This document shows positions 1 to 30,562 of a DNA stretch of 64,000 nt, piece by piece. A model generated the notes under the pieces. The model saw only the letters and a program-made list of their open reading frames with translations, made no database searches and was not told where the DNA came from. Each line of letters opens with the position of its first letter. The stretch's first letter is position 1. The position numbers were made by a program, and so were the translations under genes. The DNA is from Cheilinus undulatus (taxonomy: Eukaryota > Chordata > Actinopteri > Labriformes > Labridae): contig NC_054867.1 of the NCBI RefSeq assembly GCF_018320785.1, positions 26,415,855 through 26,479,854 on the forward strand, given 5' to 3'.

Positions 1-307
1 TCTTTTCTTTTCTTTGGAAAAAAATATTTTAAGGATTTCTTACAAGGGTTCTCAGTAACTTGTGTTTAAGGAAATCCGACTGTAGTTTTCAGGTAAGTAT
101 GAGTGAAGAGTAAAGTACCGTTTAAAATCAAGTGTACCAGAATAAAACAAATCAAGCATACTGGAAAACACTGACATTATTTGACCAGCAGATGGCGGAG
201 TACGCCAATTTACTTTTTAGCTTTCTATCATTTTAGCTGTTTGTCAGAGTTCAGTCACATTTTTTTGTGCCAACTTTATCATAAACATGCACTTTAACTC
301 GGCTCGG

Positions 308-313
308 TTTATT
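308..313 (-). terminator. avil: Candidate avil polyadenylation signal
   Basis: AATAAA on the minus strand, about 305 bases past the avil stop codon. A weaker ATTAAA lies nearer, at about 418-423. Placement rests only on the hexamer and the distance. Confidence 0.35.
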
Positions 314-617
314 TACAATGATTGTTTGTTTTTCTCTCACAGGCATTTAAATTTATCATTTGTATTATTCCTTTTTTAAAGAATGCCCCAGGCTCACTGC
401 AGAACAGTCATCAGATTTTTAATCACTGTGTTGTTGATAAAACAAAACAGTTCAAGAAGGGAAGATCAACACAGGAAAAACAAAGTATTTGAGACTTGTG
501 CAACACTAAACAAATCTCTGAATAAAACCATTTACAGACAGAGCTAAAGTGATAGGCCAGTAATTTGCATTTTAACAAATAATTAGAAGCCTGATTAAAG
601 TAGAGAAAACATTGTGA

Positions 618-17703
<17,086 letters not shown>

Positions 17704-18360
17704 GCTGCTCAGATACTCTTGCCTTCAGTGGCCCTATTGTAGCTCCGTTTTCTTTTGCTCAAAGATGAAGTTATAAAAATCAGCATTAGAGATTGTCTCC
17801 TTTTCTTGACAAACTGAACATTTTAAGATTCAAGATGATGGAAAATTGAAATACAGTGAGCAAACCATTCATGATATTTATAAAAAACCTACCTGCTTTT
17901 CCTGTTTGCAGATTTTTCTCTCTGTCTCTATCAGCTGATTTTCCATCTGATAACAAAAGGCCCTCAACCCTCCTCTTCCCCTCCAAGCCCCTGGAAGATT
18001 TGCCTGTGTTTGCATGTTTCAGGACCTTTTACTGCATGCCGCCCAATCACTGAGAGAGACACAGACTCCTGTAGGCAAATGTGCAGGAAAAAATGAGGGA
18101 CTGACACATATTCAAATGAATGCATGCACAAGCATACACATTATCACTGAGCATTATCATGGTTTCTATTCCTTGCACTGCCCACTGCACCTTGTACAAC
18201 TTCACACCATATAAGGCCATAATACCACTGTGGGTACACTGACTGAAAATAAATAACTAAATACTCAGCTAGATTTTTCATTCATAGATCATGAAAACGA
18301 TCAGAAAAGATAGAATAGTCAAAGAATAAACAAGAAAGAAGAGAATCAATTCATTTATTT
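17704..18360. other. avil upstream region
   Basis: This should contain the avil promoter and any 5' non-coding exon. No convincing TATA box, CpG cluster or splice donor could be fixed by eye. No other gene is seen. Confidence 0.3.
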
Positions 18361-18361
18361 A

Positions 18362-18512
18362 GGGGTTCAGATGCCCTAGTAATTAAGGTGCGCTTTTTGT
18401 GTGTGGCTCTTTTCCTCCATGTCATTCCCTACTCTTGTATCCCTGTTTCTGACTCTGTGCACTGCCCTTTCTATACATAAAGCCATAAAAAGCCCCCAAT
18501 AAAAACTTTGAA
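18362..18512 (+). repeat. SINE-like remnant, internally deleted
   Basis: The stretch carries 'ggttcagatgccctagtaattaagg' (like a tRNA-derived A-box region), then 'catgtcattccctactct...ccctgtttctg' and ends 'aaagccataaaaagccccc', an order typical of a common fish tRNA-derived SINE. The B-box part is missing. Confidence 0.55.
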
Positions 18513-18519
18513 ATTTAGA

Positions 18520-19330
18520 AGACTGTAATGGTTTATCTGACTTTTTTAAAATGTGTTTTTTAACTTCATTTGGAGCATAAGAGTAAATAGTGTAGGAGTA
18601 GGAAGAGAGAGAGTGTGGGGAATGATGTGTGGGAAAGCGGCCACATGTCAGACTCTAGCATGGACTGCGACCTCTGTTCATGGATGCTACTAAGCTGCTA
18701 GGACATTGGCAATATGAAAATAGATGTTAACAGTAGATTAAAAGAGATCAAATAATAAAATACAATCAATACGGTACACACATTAAAATATTAATGATCA
18801 ATTAAGTAAATCAAATTCATAAAAAATATACTTATGAACAAAAAAAACAAAAAATGCTATACTAAATAAGGCTGTAAAATCACTCTAAATCAAAAGCCAG
18901 ATTAAAAGATCCAGTCCAAGTTTCCTTTTATAAATATCCAGAGAGCTTGATATGTTCATATCCACAGGCAGTGATTTCAGCTAAAAAGGGGGCCAAAATC
19001 AAAAACCTTTCTTCACTGTGCCTATGTGTGAGACTAGAGGCACACTTAAAAGAGAAGCATCAAATTCAAACACAGATCAACATAAATGAACTGTCAACAC
19101 TGGTGGCTGGTGGGAGCAAATGCCCACTGGTGCCCTAATGTTTGAAAAAAACACAGCAAAATTTTCCTCTTGGATGCCCCTGTGGTACATCAACATGATA
19201 AAGCCTCTAAAGACACAAAATTTCACCAAGTGTCGTCTCTAATGCCATGTAATTGGAGAAAATTTGACAAAGTGCCTTTGACAAAAAAAAAACTTTTATT
19301 TTAACCAGGGTGTCCAACTATTTATACCTA
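18520..19330. other. Intergenic DNA
   Basis: AT-rich sequence without a supported gene. Short ORFs here lack family signatures. Confidence 0.4.
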
Positions 19331-19374
19331 AGATGTCTATGGCTGACAATATCCTGGCACTTCAGGCCCTTGGT

Positions 19375-20290
19375 GAGTGTTTTCAGGATTTCAGAAGTGT
19401 TGCTTGCAGCCTATGTAGACTTCCAGCAGGTGTTTGACCCTGTGAGTATGCCCCCTGGAGGACTGTGGAGCTTCTGAGGATCCCACGTTCGCTTGTCTAG
19501 CTGATGTCTGCCCTATATTCTGGTACAGAGAGTGCTGTGAAGTGGGTGGCTCCCCAGTTGAATCTGGGGTGAGGCAGGGGTGCGTCTTAGCCCCTAACTT
19601 GCTGAGTGAGGAGGTTGAGTGTCGGGAATGGGTGTCTCCTGAGCCAAAACAAAGATCCAGACATTTGGGGATGCCTTGGATGCTACCACTGAATCTGTAT
19701 CTGGGAATTATGAGAGTGGGGAAGTTGTGGAGCAGTTCATCTACCTTGGCAGTGTAATCAATCAATCCACTGACCGTGATGCTGAGTTCAACAGCAGACT
19801 TGTAGTCACACATGGGGTGATGGGTTTACTGAGCAAGACAGTTTGACATCTCTGGTGTTTCAACATGTGGATGAAAATCAAGTTTTTTTGTCTTTGGCGC
19901 TCCCAGTCTTAGTATACTCTTGTGATGCCTGGATGTTGACTGATGGCCCAAAGCACCAGCTGGACTTGTTTGTGACAACTTCTCTGCATTTTTGGGTATC
20001 ATTGTCAAGAGTGTGTCTCTAATGCAGACATGTGAGGATGGGAAGGGTCAGCTGCTTTCCCAGGCCTGCTCCAGCTCATCGTATAGAGGGTGCCCAGGAC
20101 CTGATGGGCTAGCCCAGTCACAGGGGGTGACCATGTCTGTTGTGAGGGGGCAGCTGGAGGATATCTGGAGAGATGGGGCATGGGCCTGTTGCAGGCCTAG
20201 AGGATGGCCATTAGGAGGTCGGAGCAGTAAAGGACCAAGGTTGACACGGCAAAGTGCAGAATCGGCATACTCCCACATCTGACCTGGCCT
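19375..20290 (+). pseudogene. Decayed LINE (non-LTR) reverse transcriptase
   Basis: Plus-strand pieces in order are YVDFQQVFDPV (the 'YVDFKKAFD' block), SGVRQGCVLAP (RT motif), AKTKIQTFGDALDATTESVS, FIYLGSVINQSTDRDAEFN and VTHGVMG, followed by weaker matches to the region after RT. The frame carries many stops and shifts. Between SGVRQGCVLAP and AKTKIQ the segment that should hold the FADD catalytic box is missing, so this copy lost its active site by deletion. The motif set is that of a widespread animal LINE; the exact clade (I/Nimb or relative) is uncertain. Confidence 0.85.
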
Positions 20291-22439
20291 GGCCTATATT
20301 TCACTTTAAACGCATTACAACTTTTGTATGCTGGTGCCCTTATTATTTTTGCCCCTGCCCCTCAAACATCCTGAGTCCACTACTGACCTTCAATAAACTT
20401 TTAAATAGTATTTGATCAGACAATATTAATAGTAGTATAAGACCTAGCAATAGTGTCATTGTTCTTATAGGATCTTAACAGTACCAGTCCGATAACTAAA
20501 ATAAAAAAGGTAAGATAGAGCAAGACAGAAGTACTACTTTAGCCTCTAGCAAAACATCCAAGTCTGTGATTGAGCTGCTGGTGGGTAATTTGCATAATGG
20601 ATAAAGTAGGCATCTAATCTTTACAAGGAAGAAAAGCATGCACAAAGAAAAAGCCAATGCCTATATATGGTCCTGCTTTATTACTTTCTACCTGCTCTAC
20701 AAACTCTTCAGAGTGATGCAACTCTGAGCTTCTTGTTCCTTAAAATTAGGAATATCTTTTCACTTTTCTCTGCACATAAAAAATGAATTAATCCCTCTCT
20801 GGACAGCCAGTTTGTCTTCTACATCTGTTTAGCTGTAGCCTCTGCTTGTTATGTAACCCACCGTCACTTCTCAGAAACGTTTTCATACACAAAACACATG
20901 AACACCTTCTCTCTGAGAGTGGTGTTTGTTCAGTCCTGACTTGCTGACTTGTCTCTTGCACTTGTGCCTTTTCTGATCCAGGGCTTTGCTTTTTAGTTTC
21001 TCTTTATTAAAATGACAGGGAGGACTATTATTCAAATAATCATATGATCAAACAAACAAGCCCTGTTCAGTGACAACGTGTGGTGGGACAAAGGGAAATC
21101 ATAAACTCCTCATGTGTGACACCGTTTACAGTGAAAGGGTTGTAAAGGAGTGAGCTCTGTGTAGCATTTATTCAGAGATGTAAAGAACTTTTACATGCCT
21201 CAGATATTTATCCTTCTTTCTCCATTCAAGTTCATGTAGCTCTACCACGTATGACAACTTAAAGTTCACAGTCTCTATATATTATGAACTTGCAACCAAG
21301 ATAGTATGACAACAAGACATCAACAGTTTGTCTGATTTAAAAAGGATTTTTAAATCAGGAGGACAGAAATATCGTTATATCAAATGGAATATCATATTCC
21401 ATTTTTCCAAGTAAATTCCAGAGATGGAAAAAGTACACGACTATTATACTCAATAAATTACAGTCTCTGGTTAAAATTTACTTAAGAAGATGTAAAGTAC
21501 TTAAATCTACTCAAGTAAAAGTAAAAATTACTGAGTGACTATGGAGGAGTTGTACATAAAAGTCTGATCTTTCCTTATTTGCTATAAAAACTAGAGAACA
21601 GTTCTCCAACCAGGTTGTTCAGGTAAGTTACACTTCTATAATAAAGTAAAATACACTGCAAAATTCAAACTTAAATGATTTTAACACTTGTCCACACTAC
21701 ATGGAGCAACACTTGCAAAGCCGTCAAACTCGCCCTTAATGATTCACACCTGAAGTGCATCACAATCAAATCACATGACGGACCACCTCCTAATTTCATG
21801 GTTCTTTTCTAGTGGTCTAGAAGGGTTCGAATGTTATCTCATCCCTCCTCAATTCTGTGTGTAAAATAAATCTGGCCCTTTAAAATCTGTGGTAAGGTTA
21901 GTCTCCTCTGGCAAGAACAAATCAGAGAGTCAACCTCATCACAAGGAAATGCATACTGTTTAAGAAAACCACGCATCCTTTAAAGTCAAACTCCAACTCA
22001 GCGGATAACTTTACCCATGGTGCAAATGTGTCTCACATCAAAAACAACAACAATACACCAGGAACATGAGCTAAAGAACCCCAGCAGGGATCACCATACA
22101 CCAGACAATATCTTAACACAATTTACTCAAAGAAGTACCAAAAAACTTTTCCATACCTCTTATGGAGTTGTCATTTTGTCCACTATTTTCCATGCTGATT
22201 AATAATTATTCTACTGTCTTTGTTACAGTAAGTGAGTATATACACAAGTATAACTTTGAGAGAACTTTTATTTTCAATTATTTTTTGCAACTGTTTTTAA
22301 AAAGAGAATTTTAGAGTTTATCTTTGTTTGCTGTGTGGCATCCGTGACTTCCGCAGTCATGTTTTCTTTTGATAATCTCTAAATTGTAAGGTCTTTATTT
22401 TGAGGGCCAAAACCATCATCAAGGTCTTGGAACCTCTGG

Positions 22440-22606
22440 TGCCAGTTTAGCTAAGAGGGTAGAGTAGGGCCCATATACAGAGGCTGTAGACCTCAGTGTG
22501 CTAGTCACGGGATTGATCACTGTATTTCCTGTCTGCCTTCAGCTATCCTGTCCTTAGTCCCCTTGCAGGACTAATAAAGGAATATCTTATCTTATCTTAA
22601 ATCAAA
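22440..22606 (+). repeat. tRNA-derived SINE remnant with TCTTA tail
   Basis: A diverged tRNA-like head has an A-box-like 'tagctaagagggtagag' and a B-box-like 'gggattgatcac'. It is followed by 'tgtatttcctgtctgccttc' and a tail 'aataaaggaatatc' with (TCTTA)n. It looks related to the remnant at 18362 but is more complete. Confidence 0.6.
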
Positions 22607-23955
22607 GGCAAGAAAACTGAAAAAAAAACATCTTTAAAAAGTCCTGAAGAGGCCCAGTCTTCAGGTTTTTTCTGGTGTAAATTCTTTCACACTATTAAAA
22701 ATTTCAACTGTGTTCATCTCGTTAAACTGCTTGAGTACTTTACTCCAAGTCTGTAGTGAACTAATGAGTCATGGATAACTGCTTTAAATGGATCACATGG
22801 ATCACTTATCATTGTATTGGCACATATTACTCTATCAATTATCTGCTCAGTCTCTTTCCATCTTGCTTTATAGCTATAGCAGGTCTATAGCAACCTACTT
22901 AAGGACCTAAGCTAGGTTACTTTGTTATTATTGTTCAGATTTGGAGGAGCTAATTATCACTAATTATATCTCTTTATCTTCTAATAGAAATTTCACGTCC
23001 TAAGAACAACAGATGCTCAATCGCTTCAAATTTATAAAAGTCATAAAGCGAGCAGTACACAGCAGAAGTCCTCTCATATGCTTCCTGCTTAGATTGGATC
23101 TGTTAGCAATATAAGGAGATAAAAGTCACCATCCAGTCTGTGGTTATCACCTAAATCCACCATGTGTGGGCTGACATACTGCAGTAGTGCTGAGTAATAT
23201 AAAAATGCAAAGTAGTACTATTATAGTTTGTATGGAGTGAGAATAATTCTGTTTTGATTTGCAAAACTGATTCACCACAGGGTGCTATTCACACAATAAC
23301 ATATAATGGAGAACAGGAACGACAGACTGTTGTCCAAAACTCCATCATGTCTCTCCTAAGCCAATGTTCCTCTACCAGGATTTGTATCCTGTGGTTAAAA
23401 ATAGCCAAAACATAATGATTCACAGAGCTGTGAACTTCGCAGGAATGGAGAAGCATAAAACTTTTCATCACAGCCTGTTTAGCCCACAGTGAGTTTCAGT
23501 GCTAGTAAGAAATGCTGTTTAAAAATATGGGGTGTGGAGTGTTTGAACAATATTCCCTTCTTCCTGACTGAATTCAGCACCAGCCAAACTAACGACTGCT
23601 TTGGTAATGCTTCAGACAGAAGGCCATTATCACAGCTGCTCCTGACACACTGCAGACTCTGTTGACAGACTACATAGTCAGAGAAAATATTAACATTGAC
23701 AGAAGAACTCCTTTCAGAAAATTTCTGATGGGACTTCTGTGATAATTTTTTAAATCAGTATAATTTTAGTTTTTCATGGCAGATACCAGCTTGTACATCA
23801 CATGGTTCTTCGGTACTTGGTATCACCAATTATTAAATTTTTATTTATTTATTTATTTATTTGCTTCGAGAGGAGGCTTTCAGGTTTATCTATTGTGGTA
23901 AGTTTTCGGAAACAACCTGAAAATGTTTGGGTGAGCTACTGAAAACCTGAACAAG

Positions 23956-24510
23956 AGTTAAAGGTCACATATTTTTAAAATGGCTTTTAATGTTTGACTC
24001 TATTGTTGTTGTCCCATCACTTTGTCTGCATGTTATTATTATTATTATTATATTTTACCCCTTTCAAACGAGTTAATATTAGTCTCAGAGGTACCCAAAA
24101 CATGCCTGTGAAGTCCGTTTCTGAAAAAGCACTCCAGTATTGCCTGCCAGCCCTGCTTAGAGCAAGCTGTTTCTGTGTCTCTAGCTTTAAATGTTACTGA
24201 GCTGACTCCGCCCCTGACTCCACCCCTCTCTGGAGATGGATGTGGCTGTCCTGAACCTCCTCTCAGCTGGCAGCTGAGGATCAGGAGGAAGGCAGAATTT
24301 TCCTCCAAGAAGGGAAGGCCTACAGAGCATGGGGGTGAGGCTAACTCCCCACATGACATCATTAGGCGAAATCTGAGAATGGCTTGTTTCAGCACACAGT
24401 TTCTGAAGGGGGGGGGGTTCTAATTCTCAGGGGGATTGTGGACAGCCCAGGGGCATATGTTGTTAGAAAAGCCTGGAAAGTGTATTTTGCATAATTAGTG
24501 ACTTTTAAGT
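23956..24510. repeat. Non-autonomous DNA element of about 550 bp
   Basis: The ends TAAAGGTCACATATTTTT (23958) and 'tgcataattagtgactttta' (about 24490-24509) are imperfect inverted repeats. The interior, with 'ggtacccaaaacatgcctgtgaag' style text and the duplicated 'tgactccgcccc/tgactccacccc', matches what I remember of a widespread fish repeat. The interior ORFs on both strands are not genes. Confidence 0.5.
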
Positions 24511-25637
24511 AGCTCATGAGGCATTGGTTGGAAATCCTGATTTAATCTAATCCAAAAGAATGAATAGACATGGCAAAACTATGGAAGCCAAAGCAGAAAG
24601 GCTCCTGCACATTTTTCTACACAATCTTTATTCACTTTTATATTACATGTTTTCCCCATTATGAGTAAATTTCAGCTTTTATGTTGAGATCTACAGAAAT
24701 TAACCCATTATCATCAGATAAATCTGTGTTGTTGTCTCTAGATAACATCAAATATCAAGTTCAAAAAACAACTAGAAATTAGTGTCAATCACAGAAAATT
24801 GAGTAAAATAAAATAAATACCCACAAAGGGCTTCAGTACTGCTTGATCAGTCTGCAGGAGTTTCTCATGTTGTGCAATATGAGGCTCATTAGATGTATAC
24901 TATAAAGATCATGTATGGAATTAAAGCTTAGGGCAACATTTTAGAAAATTACCATTTAGAATAGTTCATATTTGTTCTATAGTATCACTTTGTGGGTGGT
25001 TAAATTAAAGGAACTTCACTCAAATACACCTTTTTTATTTACTCATCAGTTTATTTTTGGGGTTTTTGTGTGTAACAGGACACTTTTGCAAAAGAGATTC
25101 CTGGTCTCAGTGAGGTTTTCCTGGTTCAGTAAATTTGAATAGCCATAAAATATTTTTCAGAGGGACCTTGAACAGCATTTTAACATAAATGGTACCATTT
25201 GATGAGTTGTACTAGAGTCAACTTAAAAGTGATTTACATCTGCAGCTCATGGTCTTCTGATGAAGAAGCAGCACCTCTCCTCCTGACTACCTCTTATAAC
25301 ACCCCTCCTCCTTCTACGTAACATTCATCCCCACATTAATATCCTGTTTGAAAAAAATAAACACACCTAACACCTTTAAAGCAATTCATAAATGTAGACC
25401 CAAAAAACAGTTTCATGTTTTTTTTCAGCTTACCAATGAAATTAGAAGTGAAGTATTATTAAAACCTGTCCTGTTTTATCTTCCAGACCTCATGCCTCAT
25501 GCAGCAGATGTTTTTGGCTCCTCCCCGGCCAACAGCTTAGTAAAACATTCCAGCCCACCTCTGGGACTCTGCTGCCTCCTCCACTCTCACTGAAGTCAAA
25601 GACTGAGCAGGAGCTGAAGAGACTGAGCCGACACAAA

Positions 25638-28600
25638 ATGAGAGGACTTGTTGTCTTGGTAACTTTGGCCTGCTTTGCCAGCGCTCAGCACCAGGCTCTG
25701 ATTGACTATTTGGAGCGGAGGCTGCTCGCTATTGAGGTAAGACTTCCCTTCCCCTCCCTGCTGAGCCCTGCGCTCCAGAATCCCTGAGAAAGGAAACTTC
25801 CAGGGACCGGGCAAAGGCAATGGAATGCAGATGTGGGCAAATCCTGAGGAAAATGCTGGAAAATACAACTTTCTGGAAATTAAATAATGAGCTTCTTGTG
25901 TAAGAGAAGAGAGTGATGAAAAAAAAATGCAAGTTAAATGCTGGGGGAAAATGAGACCAAAAGAAACTGAGCAAAAAGCACTTTGTAGAAGTTACATAAT
26001 AGAAACATCTACAATGGTTTGATTTTTTTCTTGTGTTTATTTCCTTTTTTAACTGACAGCTTATACATTTATTTTAATTATTTCTTTTGTTCACATTGAT
26101 CATAGGAATTATATTTATTCTGCTGGCTTCTAGACTTTGTTTTTTCAAGTTTGTCTATCATGTCTTGAATTGTTGATCACTCACTCAATGAAAGCCAGTG
26201 TTACCTAACCTAATCCAGCCTTATTGTCATCCAGAAGTTTCATTTATCATAACACTCGTTGCTTCATCAACAAAGCATGCAAAATACAGCTTTTTAAACT
26301 GCTAGTTTAAGTCCCCCGCCCCCTGCAGAACAGAAATTCATCAGGTTCATGTTACTTTAATTGTACCCGCAGGTAGGTTTGTTTTGCAGGCAGTGAAGTG
26401 ATGGCATCCATTAAGATGAACAGTTACAAAACAGATGCAACATGAAGCAACAGGGAAAAAAGTTAATTGAAAATTGAACCAAAACACGAAAAACTTCTAA
26501 ATGTCAAAAGTACTCTTAAGCACTGGCTGATTGGGTAGAAAAAAATCAAATCAATCAATAAATAGTATCTTGAATTAAGCCAGGGTAAAAGCAGGTTTTG
26601 TGCCACACAGAAAAAATTTTTTAAAAATAAGCTGCTACAACTTCCTCATCTCAGAGACAGTAGCAGCACCACTTTTGATTGCATGACAAGATTCACAGAG
26701 CATCTTTGTAATGTTTGATGCAAGCTTTAATAAGATCATCAAACCAATTCTTATATTTCACAAAGACAACCCAAGTAAATATAAAAAGCAGTGTTTGAAT
26801 GATTATTTAATTCTTTAAGGGGGGGGGGGGGGGGGGGGTCCCAACCTATCTGGCCCTGTGTGAAAAAGTAATTGCCCCCTTGAACCTAATAACTGGTTGT
26901 GCCACCCTTGGCAGCAATAACTGAAATCAAGCATTTCTGATAACTGGTGATGAGTCTTTCTCATCACTGTGGAAGAACTTTGGCCCACTCTTCTTCGCAG
27001 AATTTTTTTAGCTCAGCCATATTGGAGGGTAATCCAGCATGAACTGCCCTTTTAAGGTCACACCACAGCATCTCAAGTGGATTGAAGTCCAGACTTTGAC
27101 TTGGCCACTCCAAAACCTTAATTTTGTCTTTTTTTTTTTTGTGCCATTCAGAGGTGGAGTTGCTGGTATGTTTTGGGTTGTTGTCCTGCTGCATAACCCA
27201 AGAGCACTTGGGCTTGAGGGCATGAACTGACGTTTGCCTTTAGGATTTTCTGGTAGACAGCAGAATTCATTGTTCCATCAATCACAGCAAGTGGTCCAGG
27301 TCCTGAAGCAGCAAAGCAGCCCCAGACCATCACACTGACACCACCATGTTTGCCTGTTGGCATGATGTTCTTTAAATTAAATGCTGTGTTATTTTTATGC
27401 CAGATGTAACGGGCCGCTCAGCTTCCGAAAAGTTCAACTTTTATCACGTCAGTCCACAGAATATTTCTCCAAAAGTCTTGGGGATCATCAAGATGTTTCT
27501 TGGCAAATGTGAGACGAGCCTTTGTGTTCATTTTTGTCAGCAGTGGTTTTGGCCTTGGAACTCTTCCATGATGTCATTTTTGTCGTTCTGGGTTCTTTTG
27601 TGACCTCCTGGATGAGTTGTTGTTGCACTCTTGGAGTCATTTTAGCTGGCTGACCACTCCTGGTTCACAGGTTCACCACTGTTCCCAGTTTTCTCCATTT
27701 GTGGATAATGGCTCTGACTGTGGTTCGCTTGAGTCCCAAAGCCTTGTAAATGGCTTTGTAACCTTTCCAGACTGATAGATTTCAATCCCTTTGTTTCTCA
27801 TCTGCTCTTGAGTTTCTTTGGATCATGGCATGATGCGTTTCTTTTTGAGATCTTGCAGCCTATTTCACTTTGTCTGACAGTTTCTATTTAAGTGATTTCT
27901 TGATTCAACAAATCTGGCGGTAATCAGGCCTGGGTGTGGCCAGTGAAATTGAACTCAGCTTTCCAAGAACTGTGGTTAATCACAGTTAACTCATGATTTA
28001 ACAAGGGGGGCAATTACTTTTTCACATAGGGCCAGATAGGTTTGGATCCCCCCCCCTCCCCCAAAGAATTAAATAATTATTTAGACACTGCCTTTTGTAT
28101 TTACTTTGGTTGTCTTTGTGAGATACAAAAATTGGTTTGATGATCTGAAACATTGAAGTATGATAAATATCCAACATAATCAGGAATCAGAGAGGGGGCA
28201 AATACTCTTTCACGGCACTATAGTTTCAGACTTTGCTGCCCTTCATAGATCTCCTCCAGAGTGAACTCTGAGGTCCGTCCACCACAGATTTATTGTTTTT
28301 TAAGAGACATTTGATCAGGGTGTATACTTGCCACGTGTGGGCTGAACCTGGTTATTTGAAGGATGACTATGCCTCTTATTATCCTCTTCTGTCCTGGTCT
28401 GCTCTCTCAGCCTTTAAATAACATCAAATTACAGCCTTGTTAGAGCTTCTGAGAAATACAGTTACAGTTCCTATAAAACAATCACCCACCGATATTATCA
28501 CACACTTTAAATCACGCCTGTAAAACCCAGACTTTAATAATCATCACCTTGTTTGTTTGAAACCAGGACCGGATCTCTCTCTGGCATGAACAGACAACCC

Positions 28601-30182
28601 GGTATGCCTCAGAGCTGCGGGAGCTGAAACAACAAATGGTTTCCCAGCTAGAGAGCCTGGACAAAGAAAAAGAGACACTTAGGATGAATCTGGACAGTGT
28701 GGGGACAAGGGTGGACCGAGTGGAGCGGGAGTTGGACTACCTGGAGACCCAGAATGGAGCTCAGCCATGTGTGGACATGGATGACAAGTTGATTGAGCAG
28801 CAGGTGACACTGGTGAAAGAAAAGCAGAGGGCCAAGTATTCAAAACTGTCAGGTGAGAGGAAGAATCAGTTAGATGACTTGTTCATCTTAATAAAAACTT
28901 TAAATTAAGATGACTGCTTTCTTGCTGAGTGTTATTTAAAGCACTAAGCACTTTGTCTGGAAGTTGAAACCATAAGTCAGTAAGACTGAAAACAAGGAAA
29001 CTGCTTGTGTTTGTCCAAACATTACAAAGAGAGCAGATATGGAAGTGTGTGTAGTTTTGATAGGAAAAAAATAATCACCATTTCTTCCTTCCATATAAAA
29101 AACCCATGGTTTATTAAAATGATGCAAACATATAAAACATGGTTAATAGTTATGAACACTGTAAAACCGAACAAGAAAATAGTCCTAGTTAGCTGTTCTC
29201 TAGCAACTGCCTTTATTAGTGTGAAAAGATATACAATTCAAAGGCGGAACACTTTTCAGATGTATTTTATGTGGTAAAGGCATTTAACTGAACTCAGTCA
29301 AAAATCCCACAGAGTCTCAGATGAGGGACCCAGAAGTGCTAAAATGTTAACTCACTTCCGCTGCAGTTACTCAAACCTGTTATGTTCTTACTTCCAGACT
29401 GCAGTGACATGATCTCCAGCATTAAAGCCATGAAGATCTTGAAGCGAGCAGGAGGGCCAAAGGGCACGTGGACCAAAGACACCAGCAGAGGCTCTGGGAA
29501 GGTCTTCATTTTTAATGGTACAGATGATGACACCATCCATGAGTTTTCATCTGTGCAGGAGTTCACTCGATCGCAAGGTTTGTCTCTGTCCAGGAACCTG
29601 AAGCTGCCGTCTGCCTGGAGGGGAACAGGACACGTCGTCTTCAACAATCATGCTTATTACATAAATCAGGTGGCAGAGATGATGGTGGTTAAATATAACA
29701 TGAGGAATGGCTCTGTGACAGACAGTGCAGTGTTCCCGGTGCAGGACCATGTCCCAGTTTATGGTCTGTCCTCTGAGACAGTGATGGACCTGGCTGTAGA
29801 CGAAGAGGGCCTGTGGGCCATCTACTCCACACGACAGAATGAGGGGCACATCTCTCTGGCGAAAATGGACGCAAACTCACTTGACATTGAACAGATGTGG
29901 GACACAAACTGTCCAAGAGAGAATGCGGAGGCAGCTTTCGTCATCTGTGGCACTCTGTATGTGGTGTACAACACCAAGCAGCCAGGCCGCTCTCGTGTTC
30001 AGTGTGTGTTTGATGTCAATGACATGGTGGCCAACGAAGAAGCACCGCTGGTTTACTTTCCAAAGCGTTACGGAGCCCACTCCAGTCTGAAGTACAACCC
30101 ACAGGAGCAGCTGCTGTACGCCTGGGACGACGGCTACCAGATCCTGTACAAACTTATCATGAAAAAGAAGCTAGAAATCTGA
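25638..30182 (+). CDS. olfml3: Olfactomedin-like protein 3, complete, 3 exons
   Basis: OLFML3 is a secreted matrix glycoprotein that in other vertebrates acts as a scaffold around BMP1/chordin. Exons are 25638-25736, 28567-28852 and 29398-30182, joined in frame to 389 residues (human 406). Residues 1-17, MRGLVVLVTLACFASAQ, form a signal peptide. Exons 1-2 encode a charged coiled coil with the family blocks DYLERRLLAIE and DRVERELDYLETQNGAQPC. Exon 3 encodes the olfactomedin domain (from about residue 129) with MKILKRAGGPKGTWTKD, CPRENAEAAFVICGTLYVVY and RYGAHSSLKYNPQEQLLYAW, close to human OLFML3. Fish may carry two copies; which one this is cannot be told. Intron 1 holds a Tc1 element. Confidence 0.95.
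26735..28222 (-). mobile_element. Decayed Tc1-like transposon with long terminal inverted repeats (olfml3 intron 1)
   Basis: The arm from about 26735 ('gatcatcaaaccaat...') pairs with the reverse complement of the arm ending at about 28160. Both contain 'cctatctggccctgtgtgaa' or its complement (26843 and about 28022), so arms are at least 140 bp. Minus-strand pieces read GGVSVMVWGCFAASGPGPLAVIDGTMNS, QQDNNPKHTS and DFNPLEMLWCDLKRAVHAG: the catalytic core of a Tc1 transposase (motifs ...QQDNNPKHT..., DFNPLE), broken into shifted frames. The outer left end is unclear. A run of about 20 G lies at 26819-26838. Confidence 0.85.
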
Positions 30183-30562
30183 GTGAAAAATATGTTTGTA
30201 CATTGTCCCAAAATATTTAAAGAGAAAACAAATGCTCTTGAAGCACCAAGTACCAAGTATGAGCTATTAAACTACATATCAACCCTCTAAATGAATATAG
30301 GAATGAAGATTTGTTTTACTGCTTGTTTCTAAGCCAATGGTTTCTGTAAGGAATATAAGTCAAATTAAGTTTGATATCTACAGTTTTTGACAGTTTCGTG
30401 ATAGTATGTGGTAAAATGTTAAATCCTGGTCATAATTGTGTAGCAGCAGACTAAATTAAAGATTCAAATGACACATTTAAAAAATTAAGTATTGCAGACC
30501 TTACATAAAATGTGACCCATTTCACAGAACAGAACAGTACAGTACAGAAATGGATGTACATA

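Larger units (their letters stand above)
20291..25480. other. Intergenic DNA between avil and olfml3
   Basis: No gene recognised. Repeats inside are listed separately (22440-22606, 23956-24510). The stretch 21420-21545 ('ggaaaaagtac...actcaagtaaaagtaaaaatt') resembles a common fish dispersed repeat. A short (TTA)n run sits at about 24037-24052 and (TTTA)n at 23838-23860. Confidence 0.45.
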
